Source: Clostridiales bacterium
GTDB taxonomy: Bacteria; Bacillota; Clostridia; Oscillospirales; Acutalibacteraceae
Length of the DNA: 64,000 bases
NCBI GenBank assembly: GCA_019422525.1
Contig: JAHZDE010000005.1
Coordinates: 145,687-209,686, forward strand
Reading direction: 5' to 3'
This document shows positions 53,488 through 62,414 of the stretch, in pieces. Numbering within the stretch: position 1 is the stretch's first letter; each line of letters begins with the position of its first letter. A program made the position numbers and the translations under genes. A model generated the notes under the pieces. That model did no database searches, had not been told where the DNA came from, and worked only from the letters and a program-made list of their open reading frames with translations.

Positions 53488-54237
53488 TTATTCGTCGTCC
53501 TCGTCGGAATCCGGCGCATCCCAGTTATGCCAGACATTCTGGACGTCATCATTGTCCTCCAGCGCATCCAGCAGCTTCTGCATTTTTACAATAGAATCCT
53601 CATCGGTCAGAGTGGTATAGGTGCTGGGCACCATCTCGACTTCAGCGGAAACAAACTCATAGCCCTTGGCTTCCAAATCCTCCCGAACTCCGGAGAAATC
53701 ATCCGGCTCGGTGAAAATCTCAAAAATATCCTCGTTGGCCTGGAAATCAGCTGCACCGGCTTCCAGTGCATCTTCCATCACCTGGTCCTCGTCGTGACCT
53801 TCCCGCTCAATGACGATAACGCCTTTTTCAGAGAACATAAAGGAAACGCATCCGGTGGTTCCCAAATTTCCGCCGAACTTGTCAAAATAATGGCGGACAT
53901 CAGCAGCGGTACGGTTCCGGTTATCGGTCAGTGCTTCGACAATCACAGCCACACCGTTGGGGCCATAGCCCTCGTACACCATGCTCTCATAACGGTCGGC
54001 ATCGCCGTCACCAGCAGCCTTTTTAATAATTCTCTCGATGTTGTCATTGGGGACGTTGTTAGCCTTTGCCTTCGCGATGCAGTCTTTCAGCTTCGAGTTA
54101 GAAGCCGGATCAGGACCGCCGCCTTCTTTCACGGCAACCGCCAATTCGCGGCCGATTTTGGTAAAGATTTTGGCCTTTGCGCCATCGGTTTTTTCTTTCT
54201 TTCTCTTAATATTGTTCCATTTTGAATGGCCTGACAT
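53488..54237 (-). CDS. yebC: YebC/PmpR-family protein (DUF28)
   Basis: Once annotated as a transcription regulator; recent work links the family to relief of ribosome stalling at proline runs. [40 protein letters not shown] is canonical, and the C-terminus is acidic. 249 aa. Own promoter; it likely shares a transcript with the pseudokinase gene. Confidence 0.95.
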   Translation of the reverse strand: MSGHSKWNNIKRKKEKTDGAKAKIFTKIGRELAVAVKEGGGPDPASNSKLKDCIAKAKANNVPNDNIERIIKKAAGDGDADRYESMVYEGYGPNGVAVIVEALTDNRNRTAADVRHYFDKFGGNLGTTGCVSFMFSEKGVIVIEREGHDEDQVMEDALEAGAADFQANEDIFEIFTEPDDFSGVREDLEAKGYEFVSAEVEMVPSTYTTLTDEDSIVKMQKLLDALEDNDDVQNVWHNWDAPDSDEDDE

Positions 54238-54270
54238 TGTTTTCAGCCTCCCATAAAAGTGCTACAGATA

Positions 54271-54299
54271 AGTTTACCACATTTCCCGGGAAATAGCAA
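54271..54299 (-). promoter_or_regulatory. yebC promoter
   Basis: Minus strand TTGCTA (54299-54294), 17 bases, TAAACT (54276-54271). Confidence 0.55.
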
Positions 54300-54849
54300 G
54301 AGAAAGCCTGTCTAAAGCCAATTTTGCCTCCTTCCACCCGCTTTTCCCTTTGTCTGTATTCATCCAGGAAAGGGTGGTGTGGAGAGTAGTATTCATAACA
54401 GAAAAGCATTGGAGAAGCTGTTTTTCCATATAGCTTTCCCCTTCCGGGCACTGGGCCCCAGCAGAAAGGAGCAGCACAGCCAGGCGGTGTTTGGCAATGG
54501 CGGGTTTGATTCCCATGGAAAAACGTGCTTCAAAATACCGCTGGAACCTGTCAATCACGGCTTTTAGGGGAGCAGGAAAGGAAAGATTATAGATAGGCGA
54601 TGCGATGACCAGCAAATCACATTCCCGAAGCAGCCTGTCAAGCCGGTCACAGCTGTCATGAATGGCACATTCCTCATGGGAAGCACACCATCCGCAGGCT
54701 ATACAAGGCTTAGGGGATTCCCGGTAGGTGTCAAAAAAGTCAATCTGACAATCTTCCTTTTCCCTAAAAGGCTGTAAGAACGTCTCCACCATCTGGGTAG
54801 TATGCCCACTTTTTCGAGGTGAGCCCAAAATCACCAGAATCTTTTTCAC
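54274..54849 (-). CDS. Iron-sulfur flavoprotein-like NAD(P)H-dependent reductase
   Basis: Flavodoxin-fold protein of 191 aa with the FMN-binding start VKKILVILGSPRKSGHTTQM. It has a compact CX2CX2CX5C motif at C49, C52, C55 and C61, as in Isf-type proteins binding a [4Fe-4S] cluster. ASPIYNLSFPAPLKAVIDRFQRYFEARF follows. Probably an electron-transfer reductase; the partner is unknown. A GTG start at 54849 follows GAGAGGGAAAAGT, because the longer frame reads into a terminator hairpin. Confidence 0.78.
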   Translation of the reverse strand: MKKILVILGSPRKSGHTTQMVETFLQPFREKEDCQIDFFDTYRESPKPCIACGWCASHEECAIHDSCDRLDRLLRECDLLVIASPIYNLSFPAPLKAVIDRFQRYFEARFSMGIKPAIAKHRLAVLLLSAGAQCPEGESYMEKQLLQCFSVMNTTLHTTLSWMNTDKGKSGWKEAKLALDRLSLAISREMW

Positions 54850-54914
54850 ACTTTTCCCTCTCTTTCCTGTTAGTCTGCCCTGCTTTTTCCATTCTATTTC
54901 AAAAAGTATAGAAA

Positions 54915-54949
54915 AGAGAAGCCGCCCGGAGGAATCGGCTCCGGGCGGC
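54915..54949 (-). terminator. Terminator after pfkA
   Basis: GCCGCCCGGAG / CTCCGGGCGGC 11-bp perfect stem followed by a T-rich minus-strand tail. Confidence 0.75.
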
Positions 54950-55040
54950 AGATGATCACAAAACCTGTCCACAAAAAATTCTGCAAACCATATGTTTCAA
55001 ATTCGTAGGCAGATATAACCAGGTATCCTTCCACCTACTA

Positions 55041-56117
55041 TTAGTCACCAAAGGAAATGCCAATATCCCTTGCCGTCTGGATTTTGCTGCAATTCACCGG
55101 TACAGCTTTCAGCTTTCCGGCAACTTCCTTCAGCGGGACGGGGACAATTTCACCATTTTGCAAGGCTACCATATTCCCGTAATTCTTGTTGATAATCAGC
55201 TTTGCGGCCGCTGCGCCGAACCGGGTAGAAAGGACACGGTCATACGGGCAGGGGCTGCCGCCGCGCTGGAAATGTCCGGGAACTACCACACGAATTTCCT
55301 GAGAGAGCCTGTCCCCCAGCTCGTGGGCCAACCGGTAAGAAATGGACGGGAACTGCATGTTGGCACGGGCTGCCTTAAATTCCTTTTTGCCCATAGCGGC
55401 CTCTTCCTTGGAAATAGCACCTTCGGCCACGGCCAAAATGGAGAAGCAGCTGCCATAGTCATTGCGGCGGCGAATCACCTTGGCAATTTTATCGGCATCA
55501 TAGGGAATTTCCGGCAAAAGAATCACATCGGCGCCGCCGGCAATACCTGCTTCCAGCGTGAGCCAGCCTACCTTGTGGCCCATGACCTCTACGATGAAAA
55601 TACGTCCGTGAGAGGTTGCGGTTGTGTGGATACAGTCAATTACGTTGGTAGCAATTTCCGCCGCACTGGTAAAGCCAAAGGTCATATCTGTTCCCCACAC
55701 ATCGTTGTCGATGGTTTTGGGCATAGACACCACATTCAGCCCCTCTTCGCTAAGCAGGTTGGCTGTTTTGTGGGTACCATTACCGCCAAGCACTACCAGA
55801 CAGTCCAACTTCATCTTCTTATAGTTGTCCTTCATGTTCTTGACTTTATCCACGTTATCCTCTTCAATCTGACGCATCATTTTGAAGGGCTGACGGGAAG
55901 TGCCCAGGATGGTGCCGCCTAGGGTTAGAATTCCGGAAAAATCGCTGCGCTGCATGAGCTTATATTCTCCCTGAATCAGTCCCCGATAGCCGTCCTGAAT
56001 TCCATAGATTTCCACTTCTTTGTCATAGTACTCATACAACCCTTTGGCTACGCCGCGAATGGCCGCATTCAAGCCCTGACAATCTCCGCCGCTGGTAAGG
56101 ATTCCAACTCGTTTCAT
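55041..56117 (-). CDS. pfkA: 6-phosphofructokinase (PfkA family)
   Basis: Phosphorylates fructose-6-phosphate. N-terminal GILTSGGDCQGLNAAIRG, then VVLGGNGTHKTANLL (111-115 GGNGT) and MPKTIDNDVWGTD (133-139). The PKTIDND Lys is found in PPi-dependent and group-III enzymes, whereas GGxG is found in ATP-dependent ones. The phosphoryl donor (ATP or PPi) is therefore left open. 358 aa. Own promoter, downstream of ppk. Confidence 0.9.
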   Translation of the reverse strand: MKRVGILTSGGDCQGLNAAIRGVAKGLYEYYDKEVEIYGIQDGYRGLIQGEYKLMQRSDFSGILTLGGTILGTSRQPFKMMRQIEEDNVDKVKNMKDNYKKMKLDCLVVLGGNGTHKTANLLSEEGLNVVSMPKTIDNDVWGTDMTFGFTSAAEIATNVIDCIHTTATSHGRIFIVEVMGHKVGWLTLEAGIAGGADVILLPEIPYDADKIAKVIRRRNDYGSCFSILAVAEGAISKEEAAMGKKEFKAARANMQFPSISYRLAHELGDRLSQEIRVVVPGHFQRGGSPCPYDRVLSTRFGAAAAKLIINKNYGNMVALQNGEIVPVPLKEVAGKLKAVPVNCSKIQTARDIGISFGD

Positions 56118-56164
56118 CCCAAATCACATCCATTCCAATAATTTTATACAAAGGCTCTCTTTTC

Positions 56165-56193
56165 AGTGTAACGCTTTTGGGAGAAAATATCAA
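56165..56193 (-). promoter_or_regulatory. pfkA promoter
   Basis: Minus strand TTGATA (56193-56188), 17 bases, TACACT (56170-56165). The -35 overlaps the ppk stop. Confidence 0.55.
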
Positions 56194-58301
56194 TCATTTT
56201 TTAAATCCGCACTCCGAATAGGCACAAAAGGATGCTCTTCTGACAGCTTTTCCTTGCCCTTGACGGCCTGCTGGGCCAGCTTGGAAAATTCGCGCTGACA
56301 GTTGTGGGCCACTTTTCCCCGCCGTTCTACATGCACATAAGTGGTATCCGGCAGCTGCATACGGGCATTGGTGGTATCCTCCAGCATCAAATCCAAAATG
56401 GAGAAAGCGCGCTCTTTCAAATCCGGGTCTTCAATGGGGAATACCAGTTCTACGCGGCGGTCCAGGTTCCGGGGCATCCAGTCCGCAGAGCCCATATAGA
56501 TTTTTGGGTTCCCGGCATTTTCAAACCGGAAAATACGGCTGTGCTCCAACAGCTGGCCCACAATGCTAATAACGGTAATGTGTTCGCTGATGCCCGGTAC
56601 ACCAGGAACCAGGCAACAAATTCCCCGGACTATCAGTTTTACGGGGACGTTAGCCTGAGAAGCCTTATACAATAGCCGAATGATTTCCGGGTCCACCAAG
56701 GAGTTTACCTTAGCGGTGATTCCGCTGGGCAATCCCTTTTGCGCGTTTTCAATTTCCCTTTCAATCATCATGCGGAAAAACGGGCGCATCCCGTGAGGCG
56801 CTACCACAAATTTGTTATACTCCGGCGGGCGGGAATAGCCCGTAATGGTGTTGAACATAGAGGACGCGTCGGCTCCATAAGGCTCCTTGCAGGTAAACAT
56901 GCCGATATCAGTATAAATCTTTGCGGTGGAATCGTTATAGTTTCCGGTACCCATATGGACATACCGGCGGATACCATCCTCTTCCTTCCGCACTACCAGC
57001 AGAATTTTGCAGTGAGTTTTCAAACCGGTCAGGCCATAGATGACATGGCAGCCAGCTTTTTCCAGCTTACGGGCCCAGATAATATTGTTTTCCTCGTCAA
57101 AACGGGCCTTCAATTCCACCAGCACCGTGACCTGTTTGCCGTTTTCTGCCGCACGAATCAGCGCCGCTACAATGGGGGAATTTCCGCTGACACGATACAG
57201 GGTCTGCTTGATAGCCAGCACATTTTCGTCCTCAGCCGCAGCCTGGGCAAAGTCCACTACGCAGGAAAAACTCTCATAGGGATGATGAACCATTCTGTCC
57301 TTTTCCCGGATGGCTGCAAAAATATCGTCATAGCCCCAGAAATCGGCCGGCGGATATACCGGACGGATGGGGTCAAAGCACAAATGCTCAAAGCCTTCGA
57401 CTCCGGCGAACTTGGAGAAGAAGGTTAAATCCAGAGGGCCCGCCAACTCATACACTTCCGAAGGCTTCATTTTCAGCATGTCCACCAGGAATTCGCGGAT
57501 TTCCTTGTCGCAGTGATGGATGATTTCCAGCCGGACCGGACGGCCTCTTTTCCGCTTTTTGATGGACTGTTTCACGGCGTCCAAAAAGTCCTGGGCCTCG
57601 TCGTCAATGTCCAAATCAGAATTCCGGGTAATGCGGAAGGGACACCAGGCTTCGATTTCCAGCAGCTCGAATAGCTCGTCCAAATGGCAGATAATCACAT
57701 CTTCCAGCAGGACAAACGCCCGTCCATCCTCGCAGGGGATTTCCAGAAAACGGGGCATAATGCCGGGAACCTGTACAATGGCAAACCGCGGCCCGTCGCT
57801 GTCCTTCAGACGAACGGCGATGTTCAAACTTTTATTGGCCAGCAGCGGGAAGGGACGGCTGGTATCCACTGCCAGCGGTGTGAGCACTGGGAACAGAACT
57901 TTGTGGAAGTAGTCGGAGATATAGTCCTTTTGCTTTTCATTCATCTCCTTGGGCTCCACAAAGAAAATTTTATTCTTTTTGAGTACCGGCGTAATCGAAC
58001 GATACAAACAGGAATACTGTCTTTCCATAAACCCGTGGATTTTATCTTCCAGCTGCACAATCAGCTTCTCCGGCGTCAAACCGGAATCGTCGGCTTTTTT
58101 ATAGCCGGAATTTATTTGGGCCTTTACGCCGGCTACCCGTACCATAAAAAATTCGTCCAGGTTAGAGCCGGTAATGGCCAAAAAGCGCAGCCGCTCCATC
58201 AAGGGGTTTTCTTTTTTCAGGGCTTCTTCCAGCACACGGGCATTAAAGTCCATCCAGCTTAATTCCCGGTTATGATAGGGGATTTGATATGTCTGGTCCA
58301 T
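56190..58301 (-). CDS. ppk1: Polyphosphate kinase 1
   Basis: Reversibly makes polyphosphate from ATP. N-terminal RELSWMDFNARVLEEA and LDEFFMVRVAGVK are canonical. The phosphorylated His is in YGLTGLKTHCKILLVVR, and HMGTGNYNDSTAKIYTD follows. 703 aa from ATG 58301, which is 10 bases after AAAGG; a GTG two codons upstream is too close. It is 55 bases after the ppx gene, probably in one operon. Confidence 0.96.
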   Translation of the reverse strand: MDQTYQIPYHNRELSWMDFNARVLEEALKKENPLMERLRFLAITGSNLDEFFMVRVAGVKAQINSGYKKADDSGLTPEKLIVQLEDKIHGFMERQYSCLYRSITPVLKKNKIFFVEPKEMNEKQKDYISDYFHKVLFPVLTPLAVDTSRPFPLLANKSLNIAVRLKDSDGPRFAIVQVPGIMPRFLEIPCEDGRAFVLLEDVIICHLDELFELLEIEAWCPFRITRNSDLDIDDEAQDFLDAVKQSIKKRKRGRPVRLEIIHHCDKEIREFLVDMLKMKPSEVYELAGPLDLTFFSKFAGVEGFEHLCFDPIRPVYPPADFWGYDDIFAAIREKDRMVHHPYESFSCVVDFAQAAAEDENVLAIKQTLYRVSGNSPIVAALIRAAENGKQVTVLVELKARFDEENNIIWARKLEKAGCHVIYGLTGLKTHCKILLVVRKEEDGIRRYVHMGTGNYNDSTAKIYTDIGMFTCKEPYGADASSMFNTITGYSRPPEYNKFVVAPHGMRPFFRMMIEREIENAQKGLPSGITAKVNSLVDPEIIRLLYKASQANVPVKLIVRGICCLVPGVPGISEHITVISIVGQLLEHSRIFRFENAGNPKIYMGSADWMPRNLDRRVELVFPIEDPDLKERAFSILDLMLEDTTNARMQLPDTTYVHVERRGKVAHNCQREFSKLAQQAVKGKEKLSEEHPFVPIRSADLKND

Positions 58302-58356
58302 TATCACACGACCTTTCTTTGTCTGTCAGTGGGTTATTCTTTGTTACTATACAACA

Positions 58357-59913
58357 TTATATCATCGGCAGGCGAACCGTCAGCTCCGGGTCAATCCCGA
58401 ATACTTCCTTAAAGAAGGGGCTGCACTGGGCAAACGCCCATTTTTCCAAATGAGAATCCTCATTTGTCTCTGTGGTCACCAGCAGACGGTTGTGCTCCAT
58501 TCTCACCTTAATATCGTCAAACTTCTGGCGCTGGGATTTATCCAGCGAATTGGCCAACCGGAAAATGGCAACCAGTTTGGATACACAAATCTTTTCCGTT
58601 TCCGACAGCCGGTAAAAATCCAGTTCTTCAAAGCTGGGCGTGTTAAATTCATTGTAGCTGGCCACATAAGCAATCAGCCGCATCTGGGAGGAGGTCAGGC
58701 CATACACATCAAAATTCTTCACCAAATCGAAAGAGCTTCGGGTGTGGAGTTTCGTATTCACATAGTGGCCGCAGTCATGGAGGATTGCCGCCAGCTCAAG
58801 CACCATACGATAATTGGCAGGCAGGCCGTGAACTGCTTTGGTTTTATCAAAAATTTTGATGGCAAATCTTCTGACAATATCCGAATGATTGGACGGGCAT
58901 CCATACTTTTCGGCAATCGCCTGGGCACAGGCAATGGCGCTGTTACGCACGTGCTGATGATACTGCTCCACACTCTTGGGAATCAGCATATGCCGCATCA
59001 CACCGTCCCACAAATCCACAACCGGAAGGGTCAGGTACTGAGCCTTGGAAAAACGCACCAGTCGACTAAAAATGGACAAAGCCGAATATAGGATGTCTGC
59101 CTCTTCTTCGGTAATGCCGAACCGGAAACTGATTTTTTCCGGAGACATAGGCGTGACTTCCTGATACATGGCATTTACCTGCTGCAAATTCAGAATATAC
59201 CGGTTATTCTCTTCCCGCACGCCAAACACGCGGGCAATGAGCCCCACGTCACTGCCGGTAAAAATCAAATTGGAAACCTGTACATCTTTGAGGGATTTTC
59301 CGATTCTTTCCATAATGGCGTCCAGATACTCCTCCATGACCACATGGAAATTTTCCGAATCCTCACCGGCGGTATTCAGCACATCCCGAAGCTTCAGCGA
59401 ACCCACGGGAATACTCTGGGAATAAATCACGTTTTTCCCGTCATACAGTGCAATACCAATACTGCCGGTTCCGATATATGTCAGCAGGGCATCCTTGCCT
59501 TCCAACTCTTCCCCGGACTCCTGCAAAAAGCGCAGCATTTCCGAATAAATCAATGTTTTTTCCTGGTCGTCTTCCAGCACCTGTACGGTTAAATCATTTT
59601 GAATTTTCAGCTGATCCACCACATAAGCGCGGTTTTTCGCTTCCCGCAGTGCCGTGGTCGCCACCACCCGTACCTGGTCAACACCGTATCCCTCCAGCGT
59701 TTCTACATATCCATGCAGAATCCCGGATAACTCCCGCAGGCTTTCAAAGCTGATTTTTCCGTCATTAAACACTTCATGTCCCAGATGAAGGGGATATTCC
59801 AGACGGTCAACTTCCACGATCTCGCCTTTTTTCAACTGGGCAATCCGCATTTTCAGCATATGAGAGCCAATGTCAATGACTGCGCCGCTCTTACTGCCTT
59901 TTTTCTTGTTCAT
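58357..59913 (-). CDS. ppx: Ppx/GppA-type exopolyphosphatase with HD domain
   Basis: Residues 10-310 form the ASKHA phosphatase fold with AVIDIGSHMLKMRIAQL and TYIGTGSIGIALYD. Residues 320-510 form an HD-type domain with ILHDCGHYVN and related motifs. It may hydrolyse polyphosphate or (p)ppGpp's pentaphosphate form. Ser-for-Asn in IGSHM and GSIG for GGGS are variants. 518 aa from ATG 59913, with GGAA 6 bases upstream. It heads the ppx-ppk1 unit. Confidence 0.88.
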   Translation of the reverse strand: MNKKKGSKSGAVIDIGSHMLKMRIAQLKKGEIVEVDRLEYPLHLGHEVFNDGKISFESLRELSGILHGYVETLEGYGVDQVRVVATTALREAKNRAYVVDQLKIQNDLTVQVLEDDQEKTLIYSEMLRFLQESGEELEGKDALLTYIGTGSIGIALYDGKNVIYSQSIPVGSLKLRDVLNTAGEDSENFHVVMEEYLDAIMERIGKSLKDVQVSNLIFTGSDVGLIARVFGVREENNRYILNLQQVNAMYQEVTPMSPEKISFRFGITEEEADILYSALSIFSRLVRFSKAQYLTLPVVDLWDGVMRHMLIPKSVEQYHQHVRNSAIACAQAIAEKYGCPSNHSDIVRRFAIKIFDKTKAVHGLPANYRMVLELAAILHDCGHYVNTKLHTRSSFDLVKNFDVYGLTSSQMRLIAYVASYNEFNTPSFEELDFYRLSETEKICVSKLVAIFRLANSLDKSQRQKFDDIKVRMEHNRLLVTTETNEDSHLEKWAFAQCSPFFKEVFGIDPELTVRLPMI

Positions 59914-60008
59914 AAAGCGTTCCAAATCCTTTCTGGTATATATATCTGACCTGGTTCCTTCTATTATCCGTACACGGCAACCAACTCAAACAACTCTTCT
60001 ATGTGGAA

Positions 60009-60037
60009 ATTATAGCATAAACCCCCATGCTTATCAA
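60009..60037 (-). promoter_or_regulatory. ppx-ppk1 promoter
   Basis: Minus strand TTGATA (60037-60032), 17 bases, TATAAT (60014-60009). Confidence 0.75.
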
Positions 60038-60097
60038 ACTTTTTTATTTGAAAACACCATGTAAAATCTATGTAAAATGTAATTTTCTATTAAAACA

Positions 60098-60137
60098 AAA
60101 AAGCAGGAGGCCGCCCATTCCGGCAACCCCCTGTTTT
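60098..60137 (-). terminator. Terminator after the PH-like gene
   Basis: CAGG.GG..GCCG / CGGC..CC.CCTG imperfect stem followed by a TTTTTTGTTTT tail on the minus strand. Confidence 0.65.
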
Positions 60138-60162
60138 CATATGATTTGACCGATATTCCTAC

Positions 60163-60555
60163 TTATAAATCGTCATCGTCGTCCAGCATCTCATCCTCGC
60201 CATCATAATCCGTATCCATTAGTTCACCGATACGAACCCGGCGCTGAATCTTCATTTTTTCCACCTGCTGGTGAAGGATTTCCTTCACTCCCTCGCTGTT
60301 GCGGATATTGCGAAGCTCCAATGCAGGAGTGGTCTGGTCAGAAGAGTACACCATCACACTCCCCACACCGAAAATGCGCTGGCCCAGCGAACGGCGCAGA
60401 CTGATGTCCCGCACCCGGTACAGCAAAATTTCATCGGAAGTCAGATTGAGGAACCCTTTCCTTACGAAAAGACGGTCTTCGGACATTCCATATTTGGTAA
60501 ACGTAATGGGCAACCCCATAAAGCGCTTGCGGTCCTGCCAAATCATCTCCGGCAC
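60163..60555 (-). CDS. PH-like (bPH2) domain protein
   Basis: 130 aa. WQDRKRFMGLPITFTKYGMSEDRLFVRKGFLNLTSDEILLYRVRDISLRRSL matches bacterial PH domains of the YdbS/YdbT type. No TM helix, but a very acidic C-terminus (DGEDEMLDDDDDL). GTG start at 60555, 8 bases after GGGAGG. Role unknown. It stands alone between the ppx unit and the MGMT-like gene. Confidence 0.75.
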   Translation of the reverse strand: MPEMIWQDRKRFMGLPITFTKYGMSEDRLFVRKGFLNLTSDEILLYRVRDISLRRSLGQRIFGVGSVMVYSSDQTTPALELRNIRNSEGVKEILHQQVEKMKIQRRVRIGELMDTDYDGEDEMLDDDDDL

Positions 60556-60635
60556 TGTACATTCCTCCCCTATTGTCTGGCTTAGAATTCATGTCCATAT
60601 TATAGGGGATTTCCGGCTGAAAAGCAACACCCCGC

Positions 60636-60956
60636 TTATTCTTCCCACTGGGGATGCCACAAATATTTTTTCATATCCGCCCGCCCATCCGGTAAAAATG
60701 CAACGCCTTCCTCTTCCAGCATTTCCCGCTGGCGGGCAGGCCCACCGAAAACTTCACCGGGACACAGGGAACCGTCTTTATACAGCACCCGATGACAAGG
60801 CAAATCAGATGGTGCCGTGTGCATCAGTGCCCCCACAATTCTGGCTGCCCGGGGATGCCCCGCAAGAAAGGCAATCTGACCGTAACAGCTCACCTTTCCC
60901 CGAGGAATCCGGGCGGTGATTTCATACACCCTTTTTCGGAATTCGTTTGTAACCAT
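60636..60956 (-). CDS. Small MGMT-like (Ogt/ATL family) protein
   Basis: 106 aa, only the C-terminal active-site domain of O6-alkylguanine-DNA alkyltransferases. IPRGKVSCYGQIAFLAGHPRAARIVG includes the DNA-binding helix and Arg finger. The acceptor motif is PCHRV (residues 53-57) with Cys54 kept, unlike ATL proteins that have Trp. It may repair alkylated bases or flag them for excision repair. Its ATG overlaps the stop of the glycosidase gene (TAATG). Confidence 0.8.
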   Translation of the reverse strand: MVTNEFRKRVYEITARIPRGKVSCYGQIAFLAGHPRAARIVGALMHTAPSDLPCHRVLYKDGSLCPGEVFGGPARQREMLEEEGVAFLPDGRADMKKYLWHPQWEE

Positions 60957-62263
60957 TAGAAGATTTCCCAGAAAGCGGCAAAGAAGGGCGGCAGCTCGCT
61001 TCCTCCGCCAAAGTCGTGGACCTCTCCGGTAATCAAATCCCGGGCGCGGCCTGCCTGGGCATCAAAATGAGCGTGATAGGGTTCGGAGGACGCATTGATG
61101 GCTACCAGAACCCGCTGGTCTTCAAATTTCCGCTCGAAAATCCACTGGTGGTTCTGCTGCATCACCGTTTTATAACCGCCGTATTGCAGCGCCTTGCTGG
61201 AAGAAAACGCCTTGGCACAAGCGGCAATCCACTCGGTCAAATCATTTTCTATCGGTTTTTCAAAACAGGGACGCAGTGCCGGATCGCCATCCTGTTTTTT
61301 GCCCTCTGCTCCCCACTCGCTGCCATAATAGATGCAGGGAATTCCGGGCATACCGAACAGCATCCCATACAAAGGCTTCATGTGCCGGGGCTCGGTCAGG
61401 ATACTGGCCAGACGGGTAACATCATGGTTATCGGCAAAATTAAAGAGATGCTTTCCCTTGTACAGTGTCCAGTTTTCCGGCCCGAACTGCCGATTCAGGG
61501 AAAAACCGATTTCGAACATATTCATACAGTTGAAGCTGGAATACAGCCCCTTATAACATTCATAGTTGGTAACGCTGTGAAGCATCTGGTCATTCATACG
61601 CTGGTTGTAGTCACCGTGGAGCATTTCGCCCAGCAGGAAAAAGTCAGGTTTCAGCCCATCGCAGAAGCTGCGCAGACGGCGCAGGAAATCCAGTTCCAGA
61701 CAGTAGGCCACATCCAGCCGCAGGCCGTCAATATCAAACTCCTCTACCCAGCCCCGTACACAGTTCAGCAGATAGTCCACCACCGCCGGATTCCGCAGGT
61801 TCAGCTTGACCAGCTCAAAGTGTCCTTCCCAGCCTTCATACCACAAACCGTCATTATATCCGTTGTTCCCGCCGAAATTGATATGGAACCAGTCCCGGTA
61901 AGGGGAGCTTTCCCGATTGTGCAGCACATCCTGAAACGCCCAGAATCCGCGGCCCACGTGATTAAATACGCCGTCCAGCACAACCCGGATTCCTGCTTCA
62001 TGCAGCGCATCACAGACTTCCTTAAAATCCTGATTGCTGCCCAGCCGGCAGTCAATTTTCGTATAATCCCGGGTATCATAGCCGTGGTTGTCGGATTCAA
62101 ACACCGGGGAGAAATAAATGGCCCCAATATGCAGCTTTTGCAGATGAGGAATCCATTCCTTTACTTTTTGAATACGGGGAACCAGCACGCCATCATTGGA
62201 AAGGGGCGCACCACAGAAACCCAGCGGATAAATTTGATAAAATACGGATTCATATGCCCACAT
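60956..62263 (-). CDS. GH13 alpha-amylase family glycosidase
   Basis: 435 aa, cytoplasmic (no signal peptide). The four GH13 regions are present: DGVFNHVG (97-104), GLRLDVAY with nucleophile Asp184, GEML with acid/base Glu213, and FADNHDV. The short N-terminus and small C-terminal domain suggest an oligosaccharide hydrolase (cyclomaltodextrinase/neopullulanase-like). The exact substrate cannot be read. AAAGGAG precedes the ATG, and a stem-loop at 62284-62305 lies in the leader. Confidence 0.9.
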   Translation of the reverse strand: MWAYESVFYQIYPLGFCGAPLSNDGVLVPRIQKVKEWIPHLQKLHIGAIYFSPVFESDNHGYDTRDYTKIDCRLGSNQDFKEVCDALHEAGIRVVLDGVFNHVGRGFWAFQDVLHNRESSPYRDWFHINFGGNNGYNDGLWYEGWEGHFELVKLNLRNPAVVDYLLNCVRGWVEEFDIDGLRLDVAYCLELDFLRRLRSFCDGLKPDFFLLGEMLHGDYNQRMNDQMLHSVTNYECYKGLYSSFNCMNMFEIGFSLNRQFGPENWTLYKGKHLFNFADNHDVTRLASILTEPRHMKPLYGMLFGMPGIPCIYYGSEWGAEGKKQDGDPALRPCFEKPIENDLTEWIAACAKAFSSSKALQYGGYKTVMQQNHQWIFERKFEDQRVLVAINASSEPYHAHFDAQAGRARDLITGEVHDFGGGSELPPFFAAFWEIF

Positions 62264-62324
62264 GTTGAAAAACTCCTTTGCTGCCCGGCAAAAACTTTGC
62301 CGGGGTGCTGATGAATAAAAAATT

Positions 62325-62360
62325 CGGAAAAGAAAAACTGCCGGAACAACCCGGCAGTCC
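62325..62360 (-). terminator. Terminator after cca
   Basis: CTGCCGG / CCGGCAG 7-bp stem with a 6-base loop, then TTTTTCTTTTC on the minus strand. Confidence 0.75.
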
Positions 62361-62414
62361 TTCCATACCTATTATACCACAGCCCTGCAAAAAATCAACA
62401 TGATGAACAAAACA

